5,779 nt of DNA from Pseudonocardiaceae bacterium (GTDB lineage: Bacteria; Actinomycetota; Actinomycetes; Mycobacteriales; Pseudonocardiaceae): the NCBI GenBank assembly GCA_025937115.1, contig JAICSB010000240.1, positions 1 to 5,779 of the forward strand, written 5' to 3'. Under the pieces are notes generated by a model. That model worked only from the letters and a program-made list of their open reading frames with translations. It did no database searches and was not told where the DNA came from. The translations under genes and the position numbers were made by a program. This document shows, piece after piece, positions 1 through 5,637 of this stretch; the first letter of the stretch is position 1, and the number at the start of each line of letters is the position of its first letter.

Positions 1-677
1 AGGTAGCCGATGCCGGCGGTGATGAGCGTGACCAACGGTGCGACCACCGAGCGGAAGGTCAGCCCGACGATGAGGGCGATCGCCGCCAAGGTGGCGGCCT
101 CCACCAGTGGCAGCCTGCTTTCGAGGATCTTCCTTTCCTCGGCCTGGTTCTGGATCGTCCCGGCGATCCCGACCAGCGCGTCAGCTGGTTGGTCGATCTG
201 TGCCGTGTAAGTCCGCGCCACCCGATCCTGCCCGCTGAGCCCGAGCGTCGGGTCGGCGAACAGGTAGGTCACGATGGTGGTGTTCTGCTCGCGCGCGCCG
301 GGTACCAGCTGCGGGGCATTGATCAGCGGCAGTGCCCCCAGCAGGTCCTGACCGGGCTGACGGCCGGTCTCCAGGGTGCGCCGGTCGACCTGGAGAGCAC
401 GCAATATGGCCCGCCGGACGGCCTGCGGGTCCAAGCCGCCGGGATCGCGCTGCACCACAGCGGTTCCGCTGAGCAGCGGCAGGCCGAAACGCTGTACCGC
501 GGCAATCTGTGCCTGGATCGCCGGTGCACCGGAGCCGATCACGCCGGAGAGCCCACCGCCGGTAGCCGCCACACTGGGCAGCATGGTCAGGGCCGCCCAC
601 AAGATCGCGCCCACGACGGGCAGCACCAGCCAGCGTAGGCGGACCACGAGAGTCGCGTACCGCTCGACCAGCCGCAT
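1..677 (-). CDS. MMPL/RND-family exporter, N-terminal part (runs off left edge)
   Basis: The first 225 codons of a membrane transporter are visible; the rest lies beyond base 1. Residues about 14-34 (WLVLPVVGAILWAALTML) form the first transmembrane helix. A soluble extracytoplasmic loop spans about 35-185 and includes the glycine-rich stretch ATGGGLSGVIGSGAP. Two closely spaced hydrophobic helices start near 189 (LPLVEAATLAAIALIVGL) and 211 (VVAPLVTLITAGIGYL). One helix, a large loop and then a helix bundle is the N-half layout of MMPL/RND exporters, which move lipids or drugs across the actinobacterial membrane using the proton gradient. The substrate cannot be told from this part. The ATG at 677-675 follows a modest AGGG six bases upstream. 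It lies 112 bp after the DUF3039 stop on the same strand. Family assignment is from remembered layout, not a search. Confidence 0.8.
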   Translation of the reverse strand, partial: MRLVERYATLVVRLRWLVLPVVGAILWAALTMLPSVAATGGGLSGVIGSGAPAIQAQIAAVQRFGLPLLSGTAVVQRDPGGLDPQAVRRAILRALQVDRRTLETGRQPGQDLLGALPLINAPQLVPGAREQNTTIVTYLFADPTLGLSGQDRVARTYTAQIDQPADALVGIAGTIQNQAEERKILESRLPLVEAATLAAIALIVGLTFRSVVAPLVTLITAGIGY

Positions 678-702
678 CGCCGACCCTACCGCTGGCTTCG
701 CC

Positions 703-721
703 GGGCAACCGAAGATTGCCC
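703..721 (-). terminator. Short hairpin between DUF3039 and the exporter gene
   Basis: GGGCAA (703-708) and TTGCCC (716-721) are exact inverted arms. On the minus-strand RNA the stem extends inward by a U-G and a C-G pair to a UUC loop. It sits about 70 nt after the DUF3039 stop and 26 bp before the exporter start. No T-run follows, so it could be a weak terminator or a leader hairpin of the exporter mRNA. Confidence 0.3.
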
Positions 722-789
722 CAAGTGCTGAACCGGGCCAGCCGACACCATGGCATCCACCGCGCCTCCGCGCAGCGCGACGCGATCGG

Positions 790-1047
790 TCAGCTGGCGT
801 CGCCGCCCGGGGGTAGCGACTCGAAGATCTCCTTACACTGCGGGCATACCGGGGAACCCGGCTTGGCGGCACGCGTCACCGGGAACACCTCGCCACATAA
901 GGCGACTACCTGCGTGCCCATCACCGCACTCTCGGTGATCTTGTTCTTGCGCACGTAGTGGAACATCTTGGGCGTGTCGTGGCCGGTGCCGTCGGTTCCC
1001 TCGGGGCGGGTATCGACATCGGGCAACGTTTGGGTCGGCGTGCTCAC
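790..1047 (-). CDS. DUF3039 family protein, small Cys/His-rich
   Basis: This 85-residue soluble protein matches the actinobacterial DUF3039 family as I remember it. The hallmark core is MFHYVRKNKITESAVMGT, then VVALCGEVFPVTR, then KPGSPVCPQC. The spaced CG and CPQC cysteines, with the nearby FHY histidine, could bind zinc in a ribbon-like fold; this is inference, and the family has no established function that I know. The N-terminal 25 or so residues are polar and probably disordered. I chose GTG at 1047-1045 (VSTPTQTLP) because the remaining length is typical of the family. A longer frame from TTG at 1095 would turn an inverted repeat into coding sequence. The ribosome binding site is weak (GAGA just upstream). 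The gene follows DUF3099 on the same strand; I recall these two families being neighbours in mycobacteria near sigB. Confidence 0.85.
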   Translation of the reverse strand: MSTPTQTLPDVDTRPEGTDGTGHDTPKMFHYVRKNKITESAVMGTQVVALCGEVFPVTRAAKPGSPVCPQCKEIFESLPPGGDAS

Positions 1048-1057
1048 GGTCTCATGA

Positions 1058-1075
1058 TGCCACTCGTGAGTGGCA
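1058..1075. repeat. Perfect 8+2+8 bp dyad (IR-A) upstream of DUF3039
   Basis: TGCCACTC-GT-GAGTGGCA is a perfect inverted repeat ending 10 bp before the chosen GTG start of DUF3039. In RNA it would give a 7 bp stem with a 4 nt loop close to the ribosome binding region. It closely resembles a second dyad at 1098-1111. It may be a repressor site, an RNA hairpin, or part of a double terminator after DUF3099; the sequence does not decide between these. Confidence 0.6.
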
Positions 1076-1097
1076 AACAGTGTTATGGCACCCAATG

Positions 1098-1111
1098 CCG
1101 CTCACGAGCGG
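1098..1111. repeat. 6+2+6 bp dyad (IR-B) related to IR-A
   Basis: CCGCTC-AC-GAGCGG is a perfect inverted repeat starting four bases past the DUF3099 stop codon. Read on the minus strand, the 18 bp around it match IR-A at 14 positions, with an identical CTCGTGAG core. The differing pair inside the arms is compensated (G/C here, A/T in IR-A), so symmetry is kept. Its centre is 38 bp from that of IR-A. Confidence 0.6.
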
Positions 1112-1114
1112 TTT

Positions 1115-1492
1115 TCAGCCCTCCACAACCGGGTGTTCGCCGCTCTCCAGCTCACGGCCACGAAGATCACCCTGCTCCAGACCCTGGCCCAGGCTGTTGA
1201 CCTGCTCGGCCTTGCGGGGCGCACGGTCATTGGCGACAAGCACCGCCATCCAGGGCAGTGGCACCGAAAGCACGACGAAGGCCAGCGCAAGCCACCAGGT
1301 CCGGTAGAAGACACCGGCAAGGATCAGGCACGGTATACGGGCCGACATCAGGATCGCATACTTGCGCCGTCTGGCAGCGAACTGCTCGGCGTAGGACGGT
1401 TCGGCCGCCGTGATGAGAACCGCGGCATCACCTCGTCGGCGGCCGTGCTCAGATTGATCCCGCGCGTCCTCACGTCCCGATCTGATACTCAC
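1115..1492 (-). CDS. DUF3099 family two-helix membrane protein
   Basis: This 125-residue protein has a polar N-terminus, the stretch VLITAAEPSYAEQFAARRRKY (about 25-45) and two hydrophobic helices at about 46-63 (AILMSARIPCLILAGVFY) and 66-87 (WWLALAFVVLSVPLPWMAVL). A charged cytoplasmic-looking tail rich in Glu, Arg and Gly follows. The order of a short conserved soluble motif and then a helical hairpin fits the actinobacterial DUF3099 family; its function is unknown. GTG at 1492-1490 is the only plausible start in frame. Its AGGAGG (1500-1495) overlaps the stop codon of the upstream HhH-GPD gene and leaves only two bases before GTG, so translation is probably coupled to that gene. The N-terminal 20 or so residues before the conserved part may be poorly conserved. 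Confidence 0.8.
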   Translation of the reverse strand: MSIRSGREDARDQSEHGRRRGDAAVLITAAEPSYAEQFAARRRKYAILMSARIPCLILAGVFYRTWWLALAFVVLSVPLPWMAVLVANDRAPRKAEQVNSLGQGLEQGDLRGRELESGEHPVVEG

Positions 1493-1494
1493 GG

Positions 1495-1501
1495 CCTCCT
1501 A
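1495..1501 (-). promoter_or_regulatory. Shine-Dalgarno overlapping the upstream stop codon
   Basis: On the minus strand TAGGAGG contains both the TAG stop of the HhH-GPD gene (1501-1499) and the AGGAGG site of DUF3099. The spacing to the GTG start is only 2 nt, which is unusually short. This arrangement suggests that ribosomes finishing the first gene reinitiate on the second. Confidence 0.6.
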
Positions 1502-2071
1502 CTTTTTAGCTCTTGCGGCTGCCTTGACCTGCTGCTTGTAATCTCGAACCTTGGCCAGCGATTCGGCGTCGGTCACGTCGGCGACCGACCGATAGACACC
1601 CTCATCCCCGAAGGCGCCGGCCGCCTCCCGCCAGCCGTGCGGCCGCACGTCGCGCTGCTTGCCGAGTAGGGCCACGAAGATCTGCGCCTTGTACGTGCCG
1701 AAGCCAGGTAGCGCGACCAGCCGGTCGAACAGCTCCGACGCCTCTGAGACATCGCGCCACAGCCCCGTCACGTCACCGTCGTAGTGCTCGACCAAGCCCC
1801 GACAGAGATCCTGCACCCGTCCAGCCATCGCCTTCGGATACCGGTGCAAAGCGGGCGGCCGCGCGAACAACTCCGCTAGCGCAACAGCGTCGTAGTCGGC
1901 CAGCTCCTGGACGTCGAGGTCGTGCCCGAGGCGCTGTTGAAGTTCATAGGGGGCTGCAAAGGCTCGCTCCATGGGCACTTGTTGATCGAGGAGCATCGCG
2001 AGCAGCAACGCCAGCGGATCCCGCTCCAACAACGAATCTGCCGGTGCGTCCTGGCTCAACATCAAACTCAC
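1499..2071 (-). CDS. HhH-GPD-type base-excision repair family protein
   Basis: This 190-residue protein has the helix-hairpin-helix signature LPGFGTYKAQ at 121-130, preceded by LLDQQVPMERAF at about 28-38. The latter matches the conserved early helix of small actinobacterial HhH-GPD proteins. The ending VRPHGWREAAG and RSVADVTD (about 142-168) is also typical of this subfamily as I remember it. Relatives (endonuclease III, AlkA) flip out damaged bases and cut the glycosidic bond. Here the Lys of bifunctional enzymes is not at its usual place (Tyr127, with Lys128 next to it), the VDTH catalytic stretch of endonuclease III is absent, and no four-Cys iron-sulfur motif follows. The protein is smaller than those enzymes, so activity is uncertain. 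GTG at 2071-2069 was chosen because AGGAGG (2082-2077) lies 5 nt upstream; TTG 2074 and ATG 2062 are alternatives. DUF3099 follows within 6 bp. Confidence 0.85.
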   Translation of the reverse strand: MSLMLSQDAPADSLLERDPLALLLAMLLDQQVPMERAFAAPYELQQRLGHDLDVQELADYDAVALAELFARPPALHRYPKAMAGRVQDLCRGLVEHYDGDVTGLWRDVSEASELFDRLVALPGFGTYKAQIFVALLGKQRDVRPHGWREAAGAFGDEGVYRSVADVTDAESLAKVRDYKQQVKAAARAKK

Positions 2072-2147
2072 CAAGACCTCCTCGACACCGACGAGTACCC
2101 GCCTGAGCCTACTCCTCGCCAGCGTCGCACTGCCCGGCGCGCACCGA

Positions 2148-2723
2148 TCAGATGTCGATGCCGACCAGGCCCATCACTTCGGTGCGCCAGTCCTGGTAGG
2201 CGGTGGCTGCGCCGGACCGTTCCTGAGGGTTACGTTGCGTCTGCGCATCGTCGTCGCCACCCAATGCGTAGTGCACGATCTCCTGGTCGCTGCGGCGGCT
2301 GCTGACCACCTTCACCGCCACATGTTTGGTGGCGAGCTCAGCCCGGGTGGCGTGCGCCAGCAAATGCAGCAGGGCCAGCCGGGACTGCTGGTCGTCGGGC
2401 AACGACAACTCATCCGGTGTATTGCCGGACACCAACACCACGGTCGCACCAGGCGCCAGCACCGGAAGCACTCGGTCAACCGCGCTGAACCGGGCCAGCA
2501 GGCCCGCGGACAGAAACGAGCCGACGCGCGCAACGGCGGTGTCCCCATCGGGATGGATGGTGATCGGCAGCTGGATGTAGAAGTCAAGGCCATCACTGCT
2601 TGGCTCACCCGGCAGCGCCGCGGGATCGGTGATGATCACAGGATCGGCACCTGCGTCCTTGAGAAGTTGAGCAAGCCGTTGCGCCCGGTCGGCAGACCCG
2701 CTCAGCAACCCGATAGACGACAT
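2148..2723 (-). CDS. Conserved-looking 191-residue protein of unknown function
   Basis: I do not recognise this family. The protein is soluble, with no signal peptide or membrane helix. Hydrophobic strands alternate with amphipathic helices: SSIGLLSG at the N-terminus, DPVIITD at about 27-33, and GATVVLVSG at 92-100. The pattern resembles a Rossmann-like alpha/beta fold of the short-chain dehydrogenase type, but I see neither a clear glycine-rich TGxxxGxG motif nor a YxxxK catalytic pair, so it may be a degenerate or unrelated fold. The C-terminus carries an acidic patch (GGDDDAQTQ, about 155-163) and ends YQDWRTEVMGLVGIDI. The ATG at 2723-2721 is chosen because AGGAGGGG lies 3 nt upstream; the frame extends nine codons further, but without such a site. 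Codon use is typical of the window. A long perfect dyad lies in its leader. Confidence 0.75.
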   Translation of the reverse strand: MSSIGLLSGSADRAQRLAQLLKDAGADPVIITDPAALPGEPSSDGLDFYIQLPITIHPDGDTAVARVGSFLSAGLLARFSAVDRVLPVLAPGATVVLVSGNTPDELSLPDDQQSRLALLHLLAHATRAELATKHVAVKVVSSRRSDQEIVHYALGGDDDAQTQRNPQERSGAATAYQDWRTEVMGLVGIDI

Positions 2724-2726
2724 CGA

Positions 2727-2734
2727 CCCCTCCT
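2727..2734 (-). promoter_or_regulatory. Strong ribosome binding site fixing the start of the unknown gene
   Basis: AGGAGGGG on the minus strand stands 3 nt before the ATG at 2723. It is one of the strongest ribosome binding sites in the window and argues for efficient translation from this ATG. Confidence 0.7.
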
Positions 2735-2749
2735 GCAGGTGCGGTCGCA

Positions 2750-2774
2750 CCGATCGAGTGGACCACTCGATCGG
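2750..2774. repeat. Perfect 12+1+12 bp inverted repeat in a leader region
   Basis: The arms CCGATCGAGTGG (2750-2761) and CCACTCGATCGG (2763-2774) are exact reverse complements around a single A. The repeat lies 16 bp before the ribosome binding site of the 191-residue gene. A possible -10 element, TACGAT (minus strand, 2799-2794), sits about 20 bp further upstream without a good -35. If that is the promoter, the dyad would span roughly +13 to +37, a position suited to a repressor operator or a 5' mRNA hairpin. No T-run follows, so it is not a standard terminator. Confidence 0.65.
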
Positions 2775-2882
2775 CTGATCACCATGTCAGGTCATCGTAG
2801 GAGCCGGTGGCGCCGCCTGGCGAGGGCACCGGAGGTATCGGACAGCGAGTCCCCCGAATGGCTGCCGCGGCATACGCACCTA

Positions 2883-2912
2883 CCCTGGAGTTCCCTTGTC
2901 GGGACCCCAGGG
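2883..2912 (-). terminator. Imperfect hairpin downstream of the phasin gene
   Basis: CCCTGG (2883-2888) pairs with CCAGGG (2907-2912), and TCCC (2892-2895) with GGGA (2901-2904), leaving one mismatch, one bulge and a 5 nt loop. It lies 44 nt after the phasin stop, where a terminator is expected. There is no U-tract, as is common for actinobacterial hairpins. The rest of the gap between 2724 and 2955 shows no gene. Confidence 0.4.
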
Positions 2913-2955
2913 CTGGGCGGGTTCGCTACCGGACTGCACCCGGCGCATGGTCTCG

Positions 2956-3327
2956 CTACTTCTTCGAGGTCGCGTCCGCATCCGCAACCGAGCCTGAGCG
3001 CCTGGCCATTGGACGGCCGTTGGGGCCCTCTTGGGTATCCTTGGCGGCGTCCTTCATTTCCACCGCGGCCTCTTTCGTAGCAGAGGCAGCCTTGGTGGCA
3101 GCCGACGTAGTGGCGGCCAGCATGCTCTTGGTGAACTCCCGCTGGGTCACCAGCATCTGCTCGGCGAAGTCGAACATGGTGTCCACGGCCTCGACGGCTC
3201 CGCGCAACTTGGTGTCCGAAACGGGGACGAACCTCTGCACACTGTCCGTCCAGATCTGCAGCGCGCTGGCGATTGCTTCCTGGCCGCGACGAGCAGCTTC
3301 AGTCATGGTCTCCTGCGACGTGGTCAT
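2956..3327 (-). CDS. Phasin-like PHA granule-associated protein
   Basis: This 123-residue, helix-rich protein is read as a phasin, a small amphiphilic protein that coats PHA granules and controls their size and number. Residues about 9-35 (EAARRGQEAIASALQIWTDSVQRF) and 46-72 (EAVDTMFDFAEQMLVTQREFTKSML) look like amphipathic helices with the aromatic spacing seen in phasins. The segment at about 72-98 is rich in Ala, Thr and Lys (ATKAASATKEAA), recalling the C-terminus of HBHA-type mycobacterial proteins. The tail is polar and probably disordered. Assignment leans on composition and on the neighbouring synthase. ATG at 3327-3325 was chosen; ATG 3333 and ATG 3348 are in frame, and the AGGAAAGGG upstream could serve either of the later two starts. 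The gene has its own promoter. Confidence 0.75.
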   Translation of the reverse strand: MTTSQETMTEAARRGQEAIASALQIWTDSVQRFVPVSDTKLRGAVEAVDTMFDFAEQMLVTQREFTKSMLAATTSAATKAASATKEAAVEMKDAAKDTQEGPNGRPMARRSGSVADADATSKK

Positions 3328-3362
3328 CGTCATCCCTTTCCTAGTCATCGGATACGATCACC

Positions 3363-3391
3363 AAAGTACGCACGTTTGATAAGTATGTCAA
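3363..3391 (-). promoter_or_regulatory. Sigma-70/SigA-type promoter of the phasin gene
   Basis: On the minus strand a consensus -35 TTGACA (3391-3386) is followed after exactly 17 bp by TACTTT (3368-3363), which fits the TAnnnT -10 pattern. Transcription would start near 3356, giving a leader of about 29 nt. The region is AT-rich compared with its surroundings. YRTACTT occurs twice, 17 bp apart (ATACTT just after the -35, GTACTT at the -10), and could bind a regulator. This is the best promoter in the window. Confidence 0.65.
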
Positions 3392-3411
3392 GCAACGCCG
3401 TTTCAGCGGTC

Positions 3412-3822
3412 TCATCCGCCGCTACGACTACTTCTACCCTCGATGAAGTTGCGGTACACCCCGAGCAGAGCTTCGCGCTGGGCCTCGGTGAGGCGCGGGT
3501 CGCTGCGGATGCTGGCCTCGGTACTAGCCTGTTGACCGGCGGGGACGTCGTCAGCCACAGCTTTGGTCCAGCCGGCCTTTGCCAGCAGCTGGTCGGTGGT
3601 CAACCCAAGCGCGTCCGCGATGGCCCGCAACACCGTCAGCGAGGGCTGGTGTAGACCGCGCTCGACCTGGCTGAGGTAGGCGTTGGAAATCCGGGTCAAG
3701 GCTGCCATTTCCCGCAGCGACAGGTCGGCCAGCTGCCGCTGGGCTCGAATGAACGCTCCCAATGCCCCTAGCTGGGCATGCCAGGGATCGGGCGCGGTGC
3801 CGTCGTCACTTGCACTCGCCAT
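3412..3822 (-). CDS. XRE-family transcriptional regulator in the PHA locus
   Basis: This 136-residue protein has an N-terminal helix-turn-helix of the XRE/Cro type at about 20-78. LSLREMAALTRISNAYLSQVERG is the HTH core, followed by QPSLTVLRAIADALGLTTDQLL. A linker and a short helical segment (LTEAQREALLGVYRNFIEG, about 111-129) complete it, perhaps for dimer or ligand contacts. Lying between the PHA synthase and the phasin gene, it probably controls one or both, in the manner of the unrelated PhaR repressor that senses PHA; this is inference. The ATG at 3822 follows an in-frame TGA two codons earlier, so no longer start is possible from nearby codons. Its ribosome binding site is weak, and the gene starts 45 bp after the phaC stop, so co-transcription with phaC is likely. 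Confidence 0.85.
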   Translation of the reverse strand: MASASDDGTAPDPWHAQLGALGAFIRAQRQLADLSLREMAALTRISNAYLSQVERGLHQPSLTVLRAIADALGLTTDQLLAKAGWTKAVADDVPAGQQASTEASIRSDPRLTEAQREALLGVYRNFIEGRSSRSGG

Positions 3823-3867
3823 GACTCACATCATCCCGCTTACGGCGCAGCCGTGCGGCGCAGACTC

Positions 3868-5637
3868 TCACTTCTCGCACACGTAACCGCCCGGAGCGGC
3901 TTCCAACGGTGGGTGCATGGTGCTGCCCATCGGAGGTGGAGCCTGCCGCCGGCCGGCCCGCTTGGCAATCCACGGCGTCCAGTCCTCCCACCACGACTTG
4001 GCGACCTCGGTGGCCTGCTGGCGCCAGGACTCCGGATCCGCCGGTAATGTCTTCGCCGAACCAACCCAGTGTTTGGACTTCGGGTTCGGTGGGTTGACCA
4101 CGCCGGCGATATGCCCGGAATTGGACAGCATAAACCGCACAGTGCCGCCGATGAGACGGGCACCCGCGTAGACCGCCTTCCATAGCGCGATGTGATCCCG
4201 CTCGGCGGACACGAAATAGCTGTCCTGACTGATTCGGGTGAGATCCAGCTTCTCCCCCGCCAATTCGAGCTCACCTTTCGCCAGCCGGTTCTCTACATAT
4301 AAGGACCGGAGGTACTCGATGTGCATGGCGGCGGGCATCCGGGTGGAGTCGGAATTCCAGCTCAGGATATCGAATGGCGCCGGATCCTTTCCCAGCAGCC
4401 AATCGTTGACCACGTAGTTCCACACCAGATCGCGGCCGCGCAGCAGGTTGAACGTGGTGGCCATGCTGTCCGCGGGCAGGTAGCCCTTGCGATCCATCAC
4501 CTGCTCCAGCCGCTGGACCGCAGTCTCGTCGGTGAACACGCCGAGCTGGCCAGGCACGGTGTAGTCCAGCAGGGTGTTCAGCACGGTCAGCGAGCGGACC
4601 CGGTCCTCGCCACGGCCGGCGAGCCAGGCGAGCAGTCCCGTCGCCATGGTGCCGCCGAGGCACAGCCCGATCAGGTTGGTCTGCTGGGTTCCGGTGATCT
4701 CCTCGACGACCTCCAGTGCGGCGAGCAGTCCCTCCCGTAGGTAATCGGTCATCGTCAGGTCCGCCAACGTCTCATCCGGATTCCGGTAGCTGATCATGAA
4801 GCAGGTATGTCCGTGTTGCACCGCCCACTCCACCAGGCTCTTTCCGGGTGCAAGATCCATGATGTAGTACTTGTTGATCCACGGCGGGCTGAACAGCAGC
4901 GGAACTGCGTGCACCGTCTTGGTTTGCGGTTCGTACTGGATCAGTTCCATCAACCGGTTCCGGAACACCACTGAGCCCGGCGTGGCGGCCAGCTCGTGGC
5001 CGGGACGGAACTGTCCCGGGGTGACCTGGCGGGGCATGCCGTTATTGGTCACCATGTCACGGAGCGCGTTGCTGGCGCCGCGTAACAGGCTCAGACCACC
5101 AGTGTCGAACGCCTTTTTCAACGCCGCTGGGTTGGTCAGCAGCCAGTTGGTCGGCGCGGCGGCGTCGAGCGCTTGGCGAAGCGCGAAATCGGCCTTGCGC
5201 CGGGTGACCTCGTCCAGCTCGGCCCCTTCCAGCAGGTCCTGCAGGAAGCCTTCCAGCAGCGCGTGTTGCTGTCGCAGCAGGTAGAACAGCGGGTTGGTGG
5301 TCCAGGCCGGATCGGCGAACCGGGCATCCTGGGTCGGCTCAACAGGCCCTTGCTGGTCCAGTCCCATGCTGCGCAGCGTCGCGGTGACGGCGGCTTGCAC
5401 GCTGCGCATGCCGTACTCCATCGCCGACCGGGACAGCGCTGGCGGGTCGCTCGCTACCGACATCGCGAGCCTGCCCAGGGCCTGTCCGAACCCAGCGGGG
5501 TCCAGATCGGCCATTGCGGAGTCCATACCGAACAGCGACCGCAGGGACGAGGCGACGTCAGCCGCGTCTTGGCGTAGCTCACCGAATGGATCATCGGTCG
5601 ACGGGTTCGGCGGGTTCGACGAATTAGACGGCTTCAC
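3868..5637 (-). CDS. phaC: Class I polyhydroxyalkanoate synthase PhaC
   Basis: PhaC polymerises (R)-3-hydroxyacyl-CoA into PHA at the granule surface, releasing CoA. The 589-residue length is that of class I synthases, which need no PhaE or PhaR subunit. The lipase-like box IGLCLGG gives nucleophile Cys326; SAERDHIALW gives Asp481; NSGHIAGVVNP gives His509. The triad spacing is close to that of the Cupriavidus necator enzyme (319/480/508). The N-terminal domain includes NPLFYLLRQQHALLEGFLQDLLEG (about 115-138), and the alpha/beta hydrolase core carries PLLFSPPWINKYYIMDL (about 246-262). The first 15 residues are Asn/Pro/Ser-rich and the last 25 Pro-rich, probably disordered. GTG at 5637 is preferred because GGAGG (5650-5646) lies 8 nt upstream; GTG at 5652 or 5646 would put that site inside the gene. 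It heads the order phaC, regulator, phasin. Confidence 0.96.
   Translation of the reverse strand: MKPSNSSNPPNPSTDDPFGELRQDAADVASSLRSLFGMDSAMADLDPAGFGQALGRLAMSVASDPPALSRSAMEYGMRSVQAAVTATLRSMGLDQQGPVEPTQDARFADPAWTTNPLFYLLRQQHALLEGFLQDLLEGAELDEVTRRKADFALRQALDAAAPTNWLLTNPAALKKAFDTGGLSLLRGASNALRDMVTNNGMPRQVTPGQFRPGHELAATPGSVVFRNRLMELIQYEPQTKTVHAVPLLFSPPWINKYYIMDLAPGKSLVEWAVQHGHTCFMISYRNPDETLADLTMTDYLREGLLAALEVVEEITGTQQTNLIGLCLGGTMATGLLAWLAGRGEDRVRSLTVLNTLLDYTVPGQLGVFTDETAVQRLEQVMDRKGYLPADSMATTFNLLRGRDLVWNYVVNDWLLGKDPAPFDILSWNSDSTRMPAAMHIEYLRSLYVENRLAKGELELAGEKLDLTRISQDSYFVSAERDHIALWKAVYAGARLIGGTVRFMLSNSGHIAGVVNPPNPKSKHWVGSAKTLPADPESWRQQATEVAKSWWEDWTPWIAKRAGRRQAPPPMGSTMHPPLEAAPGGYVCEK

Noticed and set aside
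181..756. Minus-strand frame of 191 codons overlapping the exporter
   Set aside because: It is Arg/Gly/Ala-rich with no recognisable structure, whereas the neighbouring minus frame gives proper transmembrane helices of an MMPL exporter.
1070..1669. Plus-strand frame of 199 codons
   Set aside because: It lies opposite DUF3099 and the end of the HhH-GPD gene, both recognisable families, and would run through the dyad IR-B.
2913..2955. GGTTCGC stretch resembling a tRNA T-arm
   Set aside because: The sequence GGTTCGCTACC does not fit the T-loop consensus, and no acceptor, D or anticodon arms can be assembled around it.
2235..3080. Long plus-strand open frame of 281 codons
   Set aside because: It lies opposite the 191-residue gene and the 232 bp gap, is rich in Arg, His, Gln and Pro as expected of an antisense frame in GC-rich DNA, and has no convincing ribosome binding site.
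2807..3379. Plus-strand frame of 190 codons opposite the phasin
   Set aside because: It is the antisense shadow of the phasin gene and its gap; the minus-strand reading has a promoter, start signals and phasin-like helices.
4271..4740. Open frames on both strands inside phaC
   Set aside because: They overlap the catalytic core of an intact PHA synthase and are by-products of its codon bias.
5574..5635. GGGTTCG repeats near the phaC start as a possible SOS-box-like or direct repeat site
   Set aside because: They lie within codons for the Asn/Pro/Ser-rich phaC N-terminus and do not form the GAAC-N4-GTTC palindrome of an actinobacterial LexA site.
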